From positions 1 to 64,000 of the forward strand of contig CALSFV010000656.1 of NCBI GenBank assembly GCA_943737045.1: 64,000 bases of DNA, read 5' to 3'. This DNA is from Parapristionchus giblindavisi. Taxonomy: Eukaryota; Nematoda; Chromadorea; Rhabditida; Diplogasteridae. Shown here piece after piece: positions 30,902 through 44,900 of this stretch (position 1 is the first letter of the stretch; each line of letters begins with the position of its first letter). The notes beneath the pieces are model-generated. The model was given only the letters and a program-made list of their open reading frames with translations. It did no database searches and was not told the DNA's origin. Made by a program: the position numbers and the translations under genes.

Positions 30902-33900
30902 GACGCAATGGATAGAGTACGCGTCTCTCTCGCTCCCCCTTCCCTCTCCCTCTCCCCATGCATAGATAGTCTAGACCGTAACTTGCTTGAGCCTGGATCA
31001 AATTGCAAACTTTTTTCAGCCACAAATATGTAATTTGGTATGACGAATTCAGTGAACACACTTTTAGAGAGCGCACGCAACGCTGAAACAGTTACATTGG
31101 CAATTTTGGCCTATTTTTTTCTATTTTCACGACAAAAAAAATCAATTTAAAATGCGATCACAGAAATTTTAAAGTATAAATTCAGTATTCGACGTAGGCT
31201 AGACGGGTTAGGTGGCGTTGGTCGCCGTCGCGGCGGTAGGGGAGGTGTGTATGTGTCTTTTGTGTATGTGAGAGAAGAGCGATTCACCTTCTCCTCCTCC
31301 TCTCCTCTCTCTCTCTATATGTATCCATCTCTCGCTATAACCATATCTCGCATTTATAATAAAAATATTTATGAAAATATAGAGCTATATCAAATGGTAG
31401 AGCATGTCCAGTCTCAGCAGCAATCACAGTCACGAAAAAGTGCGAAACGGCCACAGGTATGGCCATTTCCCGCTCGAATTAGCTCCTGAAAATTCGCAAT
31501 TTTACCTGTACAGCATAGCGGACGTTGCGAGGCGGGAAACGCGCGCTTCCGCAGCTCGAACGGATAATTTTGAAGCAAGTTGTGGTGATTTAAGTGCGAA
31601 TTGTAACGATTGCCGCGCTATCTGACGATTTCGCGTTGAAGATGAGCGGTTGTGAGTTTTTATGAGTTTAGCTTGTCTTGAGCTAATTATCAGGTGTCAA
31701 ATTAAATTGTAAACGTATGAATAAAGATACACCGATTCGCTCTGGTCGTACAGAGACGCAATGGATAGAGTACGCGTCTCTCTCGCTCCCCCTTCCCTCT
31801 CCCTCTCCCCATGCATAGATAGTCTACCGTAACTTGCTTGAGCCTGGATCAAATTGCAAACTTTTTTCAGCCACAAATATGTAATTTGGTACGACGAATT
31901 CAGTGAACACACTTTTAGAGAGCGCACGCAACGCTGAAACAGTTTCATTGGCAATTTTGGCCTATTTTTTTCTATTTTCACGACAAAAAAAATCAATTTA
32001 AAATGCGATCACAGAAATTTTAAAGTATAAATTCAGTATTCGACGTAGGCTAGACGGGTTAGGTGGAGTTGGTCGCCGTCGCGGCGGTAGGGGAGGTGTG
32101 TATGTGTCTTTTGTGTATGTGAGAGAAGAGCGATTCACCTTCTCCTCCTCCTCTCCTCTCTCTCTCTATATGTATCCATCTCTCGCTATAACCATATCTC
32201 GGATTTATAATAAAAATATTTATGAAAATATAGAGCTATATCAAATGGTAGAGCATGTCCAGTCTCAGCAGCAATCACAGTCACGAAAAAGTGCGAAACG
32301 GCCACAGGTATGGCCATTTCCCGCTCGAATTAGCTCCTGAAAATTCGCAATTTTACCTGTACAGCATAGCGGACGTTGCGAGGCGGGAAACGCGCGCTTC
32401 CGCAGCTCGAACGGATAATTTTGAAGCAAGTTGTGGTGATTTAAGTGCGAATTGTAACGATTGCCGCGCTATCTGACGATTTCGCGTTGAAGATGAGCGG
32501 TTGTGAGTTTTTATGAGTTTAGCTTGTCTTGAGCTAATTATCAGGTGTCAAATTAAATTGTAAACGTATGAATAAAGATACACCGATTCGCTCTGGTCGT
32601 ACAGAGACGCAATGGATAGAGTACGCGTCTCTCTCGCTCCCCCTTCCCTCTCCCTCTCCCCATGCATAGATAGTCTAGACCGTAACTTGCTTGAGCCTGG
32701 ATCAAATTGCAAACTTTTTTCAGCCACAAATATGTAATTTGGTACGACGAATTCAGTGAACACACTTTTAGAGAGCGCACGCAACGCTGAAACAGTTTCA
32801 TTGGCAATTTTGGCCTATTTTTTTCTATTTTCGCGACAAAAAAAATCAATTTAAAATGCGATCACAGAAATTTTAAAGTATAAATTCAGTATTCGACGTA
32901 GGCTAGACGGGTTAGGTGGCGTTGGTCGCCGTCGCGGCGGTAGGGGAGGTGTGTATGTGTCTTTTGTGTATGTGAGAGAAGAGCGATTCACCTTCTCCTC
33001 CTCCTCTCCTCTCTCTCTCTATATGTATCCATCTCTCGCTATAACCATATCTCGGATTTATAATAAAAATATTTATGAAAATATAGAGCTATATCAAATG
33101 GTAGAGCATGTCCAGTCTCAGCAGCAATCACAGTCACGAAAAAGTGCGAAACGGCCACAGGTATGGCCATTTCCCGCTCGAATTAGCTCCTGAAAATTCG
33201 CAATTTTACCTGTACAGCATAGCGGACGTTGCGAGGCGGGAAACGCGCGCTTCCGCAGCTCGAACGGATAATTTTGAAGCAAGTTGTGGTGATTTAAGTG
33301 CGAATTGTAACGATTGCCGCGCTATCTGACGATTTCGCGTTGAAGATGAGCGGTTGTGAGTTTTTATGAGTTTAGCTTGTCTTGAGCTAATTATCAGGTG
33401 TCAAATTAAATTGTAAACGTATGAATAAAGATACACCGATTCGCTCTGGTCGTACAGAGACGCAATGGATAGAGTACGCGTCTCTCTCGCTCCCCCTTCC
33501 CTCTCCCTCTCCCCATGCATAGATAGTCTAGACCGTAACTTGCTTGAGCCTGGATCAAATTGCAAACTTTTTTCAGCCACAAATATGTAATTTGGTACGA
33601 CGAATTCAGTGAACACACTTTTAGAGAGCGCACGCAACGCTGAAACAGTTTCATTGGCAATTTTGGCCTATTTTTTTCTATTTTCACGACAAAAAAAATC
33701 AATTTAAAATGCGATCACAGAAATTTTAAAGTATAAATTCAGTATTCGACGTAGGCTAGACGGGTTAGGTGGCGTTGGTCGCCGTCGCGGCGGTAGGGGA
33801 GGTGTGTATGTGTCTTTTGTGTATGTGAGAGAAGAGCGATTCACCTTCTCCTCCTCCTCTCCTCTCTCTCTCTATATGTATCCATCTCTCGCTATAACCA

Positions 33901-36876
33901 TATCTCGGATTTATAATAAAAATATTTATGAAAATATAGAGCTATATCAAATGGTAGAGCATGTCCAGTCTCAGCAGCAATCACAGTCACGAAAAAGTGC
34001 GAAACGGCCACAGGTATGGCCATTTCCCGCTCGAATTAGCTCCTGAAAATTCGCAATTTTACCTGTACAGCATAGCGGACGTTGCGAGGCGGGCAACGCG
34101 CGCTTCCGCAGCTCGAACGGATAAGTTTGAAGCAAGTTGTGGTGATTTAAGTGCGAATTGTAACGATTGCCGCGCTATCTGTCGATTTCGCGTTGAAGAT
34201 GAGCGGTTGTGAGTTTTTATGAGTTTAGCTTGTCTTGAGCTAATTATCAGGTGTCAAATTAAATTGTAAACGTACGAATAAAGATACACCGATTCGCTCT
34301 GGTCGTACATAGACGCAATGGATAGAGTACGCGTCTCTCTCGCTCCCCCTTCCCTCTCCCTCTCCCCATGCATAGATAGTCTAGACCGTAACTTGCTTGA
34401 GCCTGGATCAAATTGCAAACTTTTTTCAGCCACAAATATGTAATTTGGTATGACGAATTCAGTGAACACACTTTTAGAGAGCGCACGCAACGCTGAAACA
34501 GTTACATTGGCAATTTTGGCCTATTTTTTTCTATTTTCACGACAAAAAAAATCAATTTAAAATGCGATCACAGAAATTTTAAAGTATAAATTCAGTATTC
34601 GACGTAGGCTAGACGGGTTAGGTGGCGTTGGTCGCCGTCGCGGCGGTAGGGGAGGTGTGTATGTGTCTTTTGTGTATGTGAGAGAAGAGCGATTCACCTT
34701 CTCCTCCTCCTCTCCTCTCTCTCTCTATATATGTATCCATCTCTCGCTATAACCATATCTCGGATTTATAATAAAAATATTTATGAAAATATAGAGCTAT
34801 ATCAAATGGTAGAGCATGTCCAGTCTCAGCAGCAATCACAGTCACGAAAAAGTGCGAAACGGCCACAGGTATGGCCATTTCCCGCTCGAATTAGCTCCTG
34901 AAAATTCGCAATTTTACCTGTACAGCATAGCGGACGTTGCGAGGCGGGCAACGCGCGCTTCCGCAGCTCGAACGGATAAGTTTGAAGCAAGTTGTGGTGA
35001 TTTAAGTGCGAATTGTAACGATTGCCGCGCTATCTGTCGATTTCGCGTTGAAGATGAGCGGTTGTGAGTTTTTATGAGTTTAGCTTGTCTTGAGCTAATT
35101 ATCAGGTGTCAAATTAAATTGTAAACGTACGAATAAAGATACACCGATTCGCTCTGGTCGTACAGAGACGCAATGGATAGAGTACGCGTCTCTCTCGCTC
35201 CCCCTTCCCTCTCCCTCTCCCCATGCATAGATAGTCTAGACCGTAACTTGCTTGAGCCTGGATCAAATTGCAAACTTTTTTCAGCCACAAATATGTAATT
35301 TGGTATGACGAATTCAGTGAACACACTTTTAGAGAGCGCACGCAACGCTGAAACAGTTACATTGGCAATTTTGGCCTATTTTTTTCTATTTTCACGACAA
35401 AAAAAATCAATTTAAAATGCGATCACAGAAATTTTAAAGTATAAATTCAGTATTCGACGTAGGCTAGACGGGTTAGGTGGCGTTGGTCGCCGTCGCGGCG
35501 GTAGGGGAGGTGTGTATGTGTCTTTTGTGTATGTGAGAGAAGAGCGATTCACCTTCTCCTCCTCCTCTCCTCTCTCTCTCTATATATGTATCCATCTCTC
35601 GCTATAACCATATCTCGGATTTATAATAAAAATATTTATGAAAATATAGAGCTATATCAAATGGTAGAGCATGTCCAGTCTCAGCAGCAATCACAGTCAC
35701 GAAAAAGTGCGAAACGGCCACAGGTATGGCCATTTCCCGCTCGAATTAGCTCCTGAAAATTCGCAATTTTACCTGTACAGCATAGCGGACGTTGCGAGGC
35801 GGGCAACGCGCGCTTCCGCAGCTCGAACGGATAAGTTTGAAGCAAGTTGTGGTGATTTAAGTGCGAATTGTAACGATTGCCGCGCTATCTGTCGATTTCG
35901 CGTTGAAGATGAGCGGTTGTGAGTTTTTATGAGTTTAGCTTGTCTTGAGCTAATTATCAGGTGTCAAATTAAATTGTAAACGTACGAATAAAGATACACC
36001 GATTCGCTCTGGTCGTACAGAGACGCAATGGATAGAGTACGCGTCTCTCTCGCTCCCCCTTCCCTCTCCCTCTCCCCATGCATAGATAGTCTAGACCGTA
36101 ACTTGCTTGAGCCTGGATCAAATTGCAAACTTTTTTCAGCCACAAATATGTAATTTGGTATGACGAATTCAGTGAACACACTTTTAGAGAGCGCACGCAA
36201 CGCTGAAACAGTTACATTGGCAATTTTGGCCTATTTTTTTCTATTTTCACGACAAAAAAAATCAATTTAAAATGCGATCACAGAAATTTTAAAGTATAAA
36301 TTCAGTATTCGACGTAGGCTAGACGGGTTAGGTGGCGTTGGTCGCCGTCGCGGCGGTAGGGGAGGTGTGTATGTGTCTTTTGTGTATGTGAGAGAAGAGC
36401 GATTCACCTTCTCCTCCTCCTCTCCTCTCTCTCTCTATATATGTATCCATCTCTCGCTATAACCATATCTCGGATTTATAATAAAAATATTTATGAAAAT
36501 ATAGAGCTATATCAAATGGTAGAGCATGTCCAGTCTCAGCAGCAATCACAGTCACGAAAAAGTGCGAAACGGCCACAGGTATGGCCATTTCCCGCTCGAA
36601 TTAGCTCCTGAAAATTCGCAATTTTACCTGTACAGCATAGCGGACGTTGCGAGGCGGGCAACGCGCGCTTCCGCAGCTCGAACGGATAAGTTTGAAGCAA
36701 GTTGTGGTGATTTAAGTGCGAATTGTAACGATTGCCGCGCTATCTGTCGATTTCGCGTTGAAGATGAGCGGTTGTGAGTTTTTATGAGTTTAGCTTGTCT
36801 TGAGCTAATTATCAGGTGTCAAATTAAATTGTAAACGTACGAATAAAGATACACCGATTCGCTCTGGTCGTACATA
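30902..36876 (+). repeat. Satellite units 1-7, subfamily A
   Basis: Subfamily A has ggcctatttttt, gaaattttaaagtataaatt, aaatatagagctatatc and tacctgtacagc. Unit 2 lacks two bases in gtctagaccg. Units 5-8 carry two extra bases in tatatatgtatcc (855-bp units). The variant catagacgc appears at 34309 and 36874, 2565 bases (three units) apart, showing a multi-unit duplication. Confidence 0.85.
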
Positions 36877-38857
36877 GACGCAATGGATAGAGTACGCGTC
36901 TCTCTCGCTCCCCCTTCCCTCTCCCTCTCCCCATGCATAGATAGTCTAGACCGTAACTTGCTTGAGCCTGGATCAAATTGCAAACTTTTTTCAGCCACAA
37001 ATATGTAATTTGGTATGACGAATTCAGTGAACACACTTTTAGAGAGCGCACGCAACGCTGAAACAGTTACATTGGCAATTTTGGCCTATTTTTTTCTATT
37101 TTCACGACAAAAAAAATCAATTTAAAATGCGATCACAGAAATTTTAAAGTATAAATTCAGTATTCGACGTAGGCTAGACGGGTTAGGTGGCGTTGGTCGC
37201 CGTCGCGGCGGTAGGGGAGGTGTGTATGTGTCTTTTGTGTATGTGAGAGAAGAGCGATTCACCTTCTCCTCCTCCTCTCCTCTCTCTCTCTATATATGTA
37301 TCCATCTCTCGCTATAGCCATATCTCGGATTTACAATAAAAATATTTTTGAAAATATAGAGCTATATCAAATGGTAGAGCATGTCCAGTCTCACCAGCAA
37401 TCACAGTCACGAAAAAGTGCGAAACGGCCACAGGTATGGCCATTTCCCGCTCGAATTAGCTCCTGAAAATTCGCAATTTTACCTGTACAGCATAGCGGAC
37501 GTTGCGAGGCGGGAAACGCGCGCTTCCGCAGCTCGAACGGATAAGTTTGAAGCAAGTTGTGGTGATTTAAGTGCGAATTGTAACGATTGCCGCGCTATCT
37601 GTCGATTTCGCGTTGAAGATGAGCGGTTGTGAGTTTTTATGAGTTTAGCTTGTCTTGAGCTAATTATCAGGTGTCAAATTAAATTGTAAACGTACGAATA
37701 AAGATACACCGATTCGCTCTGGTCGTACAGAGACGCAATGGATAGAGTACGCGTCTCTCTCGCTCCCCCTTCCCTCTCCCTCTCCCCATGCATAGATAGT
37801 CTAGACCGTAACTTGCTTGAGCCTGGATCAAATTGCAAACTTTTTTCAGCCACAAATATGTAATTTGGTATGACGAATTCAGTGAACACACTTTTAGAGA
37901 GCGCACGCAACGCTGAAACAGTTACATTGGCAATTTTGGCCTATTTTTTTCTATTTTCACGACAAAAAAAATCAATTTAAAATGCGATCACAGAAATTTT
38001 AAAGTATAAATTCAGTATTCGACGTAGGCTAGACGGGTTAGGTGGCGTTGGTCGCCGTCGCGGCGGTAGGGGAGGTGTGTATGTGTCTTTTGTGTATGTG
38101 AGAGAAGAGCGATTCACCTTCTCCTCCTCCTCTCCTCTCTCTCTCTATATGTATCCATCTCTCGCTATAACCATATCTCGGATTTACAATAAAAATATTT
38201 TTGAAAATATAGAGCTATATCAAATGGTAGAGCATGTCCAGTCTCACCAGCAATCACAGTCACGAAAAAGTGCGAAACGGCCACAGGTATGGCCATTTCC
38301 CGCTCGAATTAGCTCCTGAAAATTCGCAATTTTACCTGTACAGCATAGCGGACGTTGCGAGGCGGGAAACGCGCGCTTCCGCAGCTCGAACGGATAAGTT
38401 TGAAGCAAGTTGTGGTGATTTAAGTGCGAATTGTAACGATTGCCGCGCTATCTGTCGATTTCGCGTTGAAGATGAGCGGTTGTGAGTTTTTATGAGTTTA
38501 GCTTGTCTTGAGCTAATTATCAGGTGTCAAATTAAATTGTAAACGTACGAATAAAGATACACCGATTCGCTCTGGTCGTACAGAGACGCAATGGATAGAG
38601 TACGCGTCTCTCTCGCTCCCCCTTCCCTCTCCCTCTCCCCATGCATAGATAGTCTAGACCGTAACTTGCTTGAGCCTGGATCAAATTGCAAACTTTTTTC
38701 AGCCACAAATATGTAATTTGGTATGACGAATTCAGTGAACACACTTTTAGAGAGCGCACGCAACGCTGAAACAGTTACATTGGCAATTTTGGCCTATTTT
38801 TTTCTATTTTCACGACAAAAAAAATCAATTTAAAATGCGATCACAGAAATTTTAAAG

Positions 38858-38865
38858 TATAAATT
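38858..38865 (+). promoter_or_regulatory. TATA-box-like word in a representative satellite unit
   Basis: TATAAATT is present at the same place in every unit, including those with the neighbouring 8-base deletion. It is followed by cagtattcgacgtag about where a start site would fall. Promoter activity is inferred, not shown. Confidence 0.3.
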
Positions 38866-39402
38866 CAGTATTCGACGTAGGCTAGACGGGTTAGGTGGCG
38901 TTGGTCGCCGTCGCGGCGGTAGGGGAGGTGTGTATGTGTCTTTTGTGTATGTGAGAGAAGAGCGATTCACCTTCTCCTCCTCCTCTCCTCTCTCTCTCTA
39001 TATGTATCCATCTCTCGCTATAACCATATCTCGGATTTACAATAAAAATATTTTTGAAAATATAGAGCTATATCAAATGGTAGAGCATGTCCAGTCTCAC
39101 CAGCAATCACAGTCACGAAAAAGTGCGAAACGGCCACAGGTATGGCCATTTCCCGCTCGAATTAGCTCCTGAAAATTCGCAATTTTACCTGTACAGCATA
39201 GCGGACGTTGCGAGGCGGGAAACGCGCGCTTCCGCAGCTCGAACGGATAAGTTTGAAGCAAGTTGTGGTGATTTAAGTGCGAATTGTAACGATTGCCGCG
39301 CTATCTGTCGATTTCGCGTTGAAGATGAGCGGTTGTGAGTTTTTATGAGTTTAGCTTGTCTTGAGCTAATTATCAGGTGTCAAATTAAATTGTAAACGTA
39401 CG

Positions 39403-39408
39403 AATAAA
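39403..39408 (+). terminator. AATAAA polyadenylation-signal-like word in a representative satellite unit
   Basis: It lies about 545 bases after the TATA-like word and just before the tRNA-like segment of the next unit. It is retained in nearly all units; unit 20 has a change right behind it (aataaatata near 47912). Together with the TATA word it would frame one transcript per unit. Confidence 0.3.
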
Positions 39409-39426
39409 GATACACCGATTCGCTCT

Positions 39427-39462
39427 GGTCGTACAGAGACGCAATGGATAGAGTACGCGTCT
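39427..39462 (+). repeat. tRNA-Arg-like 5' segment at the start of a satellite unit (representative)
   Basis: ggtcgtacagagacgcaatg, then gatagagtacgcgtct resembles the 5' half of a eukaryotic tRNA-Arg (GGTCGC..GCGCAATGGATA..CGCGTCTGACT), with about four extra bases in the D-loop. The matching B-box is weak (ggatcaaattg about 75 bases on), and no 3' half is seen. It repeats in every unit; the first unit of the array lacks the part before gacgc. Confidence 0.4.
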
Positions 39463-41998
39463 CTCTCGCTCCCCCTTCCCTCTCCCTCTCCCCATGCATA
39501 GATAGTCTAGACCGTAACTTGCTTGAGCCTGGATCAAATTGCAAACTTTTTTCAGCCACAAATATGTAATTTGGTATGACGAATTCAGTGAACACACTTT
39601 TAGAGAGCGCACGCAACGCTGAAACAGTTACATTGGCAATTTTGGCCTATTTTTTTCTATTTTCACGACAAAAAAAATCAATTTAAAATGCGATCACAGA
39701 AATTTTAAAGTATAAATTCAGTATTCGACGTAGGCTAGACGGGTTAGGTGGCGTTGGTCGCCGTCGCGGCGGTAGGGGAGGTGTGTATGTGTCTTTTGTG
39801 TATGTGAGAGAAGAGCGATTCACCTTCTCCTCCTCCTCTCCTCTCTCTCTCTATATGTATCCATCTCTCGCTATAACCATATCTCGGATTTATAATAAAA
39901 ATATTTATGAAAATATAGAGCTATATCAAATGGTAGAGCATGTCCAGTCTCAGCAGCAATCACAGTCACGAAAAAGTGCGAAACGGCCACAGGTATGGCC
40001 ATTTCCCGCTCGAATTAGCTCCTGAAAATTCGCAATTTTACCTGTACAGCATAGCGGACGTTGCGAGGCGGGAAACGCGCGCTTCCGCAGCTCGAACGGA
40101 TAAGTTTGAAGCAAGTTGTGGTGATTTAAGTGCGAATTGTAACGATTGCCGCGCTATCTGTCGATTTCGCGTTGAAGATGAGCGGTTGTGAGTTTTTATG
40201 AGTTTAGCTTGTCTTGAGCTAATTATCAGGTGTCAAATTAAATTGTAAACGTATGAATAAAGATACACCGATTCGCTCTGGTCGTACAGAGACGCAATGG
40301 ATAGAGTACGCGTCTCTCTCGCTCCCCCTTCCCTCTCCCTCTCCCCATGCATAGATAGTCTAGACCGTAACTTGCTTGAGCCTGGATCAAATTGCAAACT
40401 TTTTTCAGCCACAAATATGTAATTTGGTATGACGAATTCAGTGAACACACTTTTAGAGAGCGCACGCAACGCTGAAACAGTTACATTGGCAATTTTGGCC
40501 TATTTTTTTCTATTTTCACGACAAAAAAAATCAATTTAAAATGCGATCACAGAAATTTTAAAGTATAAATTCAGTATTCGACGTAGGCTAGACGGGTTAG
40601 GTGGCGTTGGTCGCCGTCGCGGCGGTAGGGGAGGTGTGTATGTGTCTTTTGTGTATGTGAGAGAAGAGCGATTCACCTTCTCCTCCTCCTCTCCTCTCTC
40701 TCTCTATATATGTATCCATCTCTCGCTATAACCATATCTCGGATTTATAATAAAAATATTTATGAAAATATAGAGCTATATCAAATGGTAGAGCATGTCC
40801 AGTCTCAGCAGCAATCACAGTCACGAAAAAGTGCGAAACGGCCACAGGTATGGCCATTTCCCGCTCGAATTAGCTCCTGAAAATTCGCAATTTTACCTGT
40901 ACAGCATAGCGGACGTTGCGAGGCGGGAAACGCGCGCTTCCGCAGCTCGAACGGATAAGTTTGAAGCAAGTTGTGGTGATTTAAGTGCGAATTGTAACGA
41001 TTGCCGCGCTATCTGTCGATTTCGCGTTGAAGATGAGCGGTTGTGAGTTTTTATGAGTTTAGCTTGTCTTGAGCTAATTATCAGGTGTCAAATTAAATTG
41101 TAAACGTACGAATAAAGATACACCGATTCGCTCTGGTCGTACAGAGACGCAATGGATAGAGTACGCGTCTCTCTCGCTCCCCCTTCCCTCTCCCTCTCCC
41201 CATGCATAGATAGTCTAGACCGTAACTTGCTTGAGCCTGGATCAAATTGCAAACTTTTTTCAGCCACAAATATGTAATTTGGTATGACGAATTCAGTGAA
41301 CACACTTTTAGAGAGCGCACGCAACGCTGAAACAGTTACATTGGCAATTTTGGCCTATTTTTTTCTATTTTCACGACAAAAAAAATCAATTTAAAATGCG
41401 ATCAGAGAAATTTTAAAGTATAAATTCAGTATTCGACGTAGGCTAGACGGGTTAGGTGGAGTTGGTCGCCGTCGCGGCGGTAGGGGAGGTGTGTATGTGT
41501 CTTTTGTGTATGTGAGAGAAGAGCGATTCACCTTCTCCTCCTCCTCTCCTCTCTCTCTCTATATGTATCCATCTCTCACTATAACCATATCTCGGATTTA
41601 TAATAAAAATATTTATGAAAATATAGAGCTATATCAAATGGTAGAGCATGTCCAGTCTCAGCAGCAATCACAGTCACGAAAAAGTGCGAAACGGCCACAG
41701 GTATGGCCATTTCCCGCTCGAATTAGCTCCTGAAAATTCGCAATTTTACCTGTACAGCATAGCGGACGTTGCGAGGCGGGAAACGCGCGCTTCCGCAGCT
41801 CGAACGGATAAGTTTGAAGCAAGTTGTGGTGATTTAAGTGCGAATTGTAACGATTGCCGCGCTATCTGTCGATTTCGCGTTGAAGATGAGCGGTTGTGAG
41901 TTTTTATGAGTTTAGCTTGTCTTGAGCTAATTATCAGGTGTCAAATTAAATTGTAAACGTACGAATAAAGATACACCGATTCGCTCTGGTCGTACAGA

Positions 41999-44900
41999 GA
42001 CGCAATGGATAGAGTACGCGTCTCTCTCGCTCCCCCTTCCCTCTCCCTCTCCCCATGCATAGATAGTCTAGACCGTAACTTGCTTGAGCCTGGATCAAAT
42101 TGCAAACATTTTTCAGCCACAAATATGTAATTTGGTATGACGAATTCAGTGAACACACTTTTAGAGAGCGCACGCAACGCTGAAACAGTTACATTGGCAA
42201 TTTTGGCCTATTTTTTTCTATTTTCACGACAAAAAAAATCAATTTAAAATGCGATCACAGAAATTTTAAAGTATAAATTCAGTATTCGACGTAGGCTAGA
42301 CGGGTTAGGTGGCGTTGGTCGCCGTCGCGGCGGTAGGGGAGGTGTGTATGTGTCTTTTGTGTATGTGAGAGAAGAGCGATTCACCTTCTCCTCCTCCTCT
42401 CCTCTCTCTCTCTCTATATGTATCCATCTCTCACTATAACCATATCTCGGATTTACAATAAAAATATTTATGAAAATATTGAGCTATATCAAATGGTAGA
42501 GCATGTCCAGTCTCACCAGCAATCACAGTCACGAAAAAGTGCGAAACGGCCACAGGTATGGCCATTTCCCGCTAGAATTAGCTCCTGAAAATTCGCAATT
42601 TTACCTGTAGAGCATAGCGGACGTTGCGAGGCGGGAAACGCGCGCTTCCGCAGCTCGAACGGATAAGTTTGAAGCAAGTTGTGGTGATTTAAGTGCGAAT
42701 TGAAACGATAGCCGCGTTATCTGTCAATTTCGCGTTGAAGATGAGCGGTTGTGAGTTTTTATGAGTTCAGCTTGTCTTGAGCTAATTATCAGGTGTCAAA
42801 TTAAATTGTAAACGTACGAATAAAGATACACCGATTCGCTCTGGTCGTACAGAGACGCAATGGATAGAGTACGCGTCTCTCTCGCTCCCCCTTCCCTCTC
42901 CCTCTCCCCATGCATAGATAGTCTATACCGTAACTTGCTTGAGCCTGGATCAAATTGCAAACTTTTTTCAGCCACAAATATGTAATTTGGTATGACGAAT
43001 TCAGTGAACACACTTTTAGAGAGCGCACGCAACGCTGAAACAGTTACATTGGCAATTTTGGTCTATTTTTTTCTATTTTCACGACAAAAAAAATCAATTT
43101 AAAATGCGATCAGAGAAATGTATAAATTCAGTATTCGACGTAGGCTAGACGGGTTAGGTGGCGTTGGTCGCCGTAGCGGCGGTAGGGGAGGTGTGTATGT
43201 GTCTTTTGTGTATGTGAGAGAAGAGCGATTCACCTTCTCCTCCTCCTCTCCTCTCTCTCTCTATATGTATCCATCTCTCGCTATAACCATATCTCGGATT
43301 TACAATAAAAATATTTATGAAAATATTGAGCTATATCAAATGGTAGAGCATGTCCAGTCTCACCAGCAATCACAGTCACGAAAAAGTGCGAAACGGCCAC
43401 AGGTATGGCCATTTCCCGCTAGAATTAGCTCCTGAAAATTCGCAATTTTACCTGTAGAGCATAGCGGACGTTGCGAGGCGGGAAACGCGCGCTTCCGCAG
43501 CTCGAACGGATAAGTTTGAAGCAAGTTGTGGTGATTTAAGTGCGAATTGAAACGATTGCCGCGTTATCTGTCGATTTCGCGTTGAAGATGAGCGGTTGTG
43601 AGTTTTTATGAGTTTAGCTTGTCTTGAGCTAATTATCAGGTGTCAAATTAAATTGTAAACGTACGAATAAAGATACACCGATTCGCTCTGGTCGTACAGA
43701 GACGCAATGGATAGAGTACGCGTCTCTCTCGCTCCCCCTTCCCTCTCCCTCTCCCCATGCATAGATAGTCTAGACCGTAACTTGCTTGAGCCTGGATCAA
43801 ATTGCAAACATTTTTCAGCCACAAATATGTAATTTGGTATGACGAATTCAGTGAACACACTTTTAGAGAGCGCACGCAACGCTGAAACAGTTACATTGGC
43901 AATTTTGGCCTATTTTTTTCTATTTTCACGACAAAAAAAATCAATTTAAAATGCGATCACAGAAATTTTAAAGTATAAATTCAGTATTCGACGTAGGCTA
44001 GACGGGTTAGGTGGCGTTGGTCGCCGTCGCGGCGGTAGGGGAGGTGTGTATGTGTCTTTTGTGTATGTGAGAGAAGAGCGATTCACCTTCTCCTCCTCCT
44101 CTCCTCTCTCTCTCTCTATATGTATCCATCTCTCACTATAACCATATCTCGGATTTACAATAAAAATATTTATGAAAATATTGAGCTATATCAAATGGTA
44201 GAGCATGTCCAGTCTCACCAGCAATCACAGTCACGAAAAAGTGCGAAACGGCCACAGGTATGGCCATTTCCCGCTAGAATTAGCTCCTGAAAATTCGCAA
44301 TTTTACCTGTAGAGCATAGCGGACGTTGCGAGGCGGGAAACGCGCGCTTCCGCAGCTCGAACGGATAAGTTTGAAGCAAGTTGTGGTGATTTAAGTGCGA
44401 ATTGAAACGATAGCCGCGTTATCTGTCAATTTCGCGTTGAAGATGAGCGGTTGTGAGTTTTTATGAGTTCAGCTTGTCTTGAGCTAATTATCAGGTGTCA
44501 AATTAAATTGTAAACGTACGAATAAAGATACACCGATTCGCTCTGGTCGTACAGAGACGCAATGGATAGAGTACGCGTCTCTCTCGCTCCCCCTTCCCTC
44601 TCCCTCTCCCCATGCATAGATAGTCTATACCGTAACTTGCTTGAGCCTGGATCAAATTGCAAACTTTTTTCAGCCACAAATATGTAATTTGGTATGACGA
44701 ATTCAGTGAACACACTTTTAGAGAGCGCACGCAACGCTGAAACAGTTACATTGGCAATTTTGGTCTATTTTTTTCTATTTTCACGACAAAAAAAATCAAT
44801 TTAAAATGCGATCAGAGAAATGTATAAATTCAGTATTCGACGTAGGCTAGACGGGTTAGGTGGCGTTGGTCGCCGTAGCGGCGGTAGGGGAGGTGTGTAT

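Larger units (their letters stand above)
36877..41998 (+). repeat. Satellite units 8-13, subfamily A with an A' block
   Basis: Units 8-10 share tttacaataaaaatattttt and tctcaccagcaatc, which differ from units 1-7 and 11-13 (tttataata, tctcagcag). Units 11-13 return to type A, so the A' block was inserted or converted as a group. Unit 13 also has gcgatcagag, which is typical of later units. Confidence 0.8.

Noticed and set aside
31404..41899. Plus-strand 73-83 codon frame in units 1-13 (begins MSSLSSNHSHEKVRNG)
   Set aside because: It is cut by a stop in units 1-3 and by a different stop (tacctgtag) from unit 14 onward. A conserved gene would not be open in only a third of the copies.
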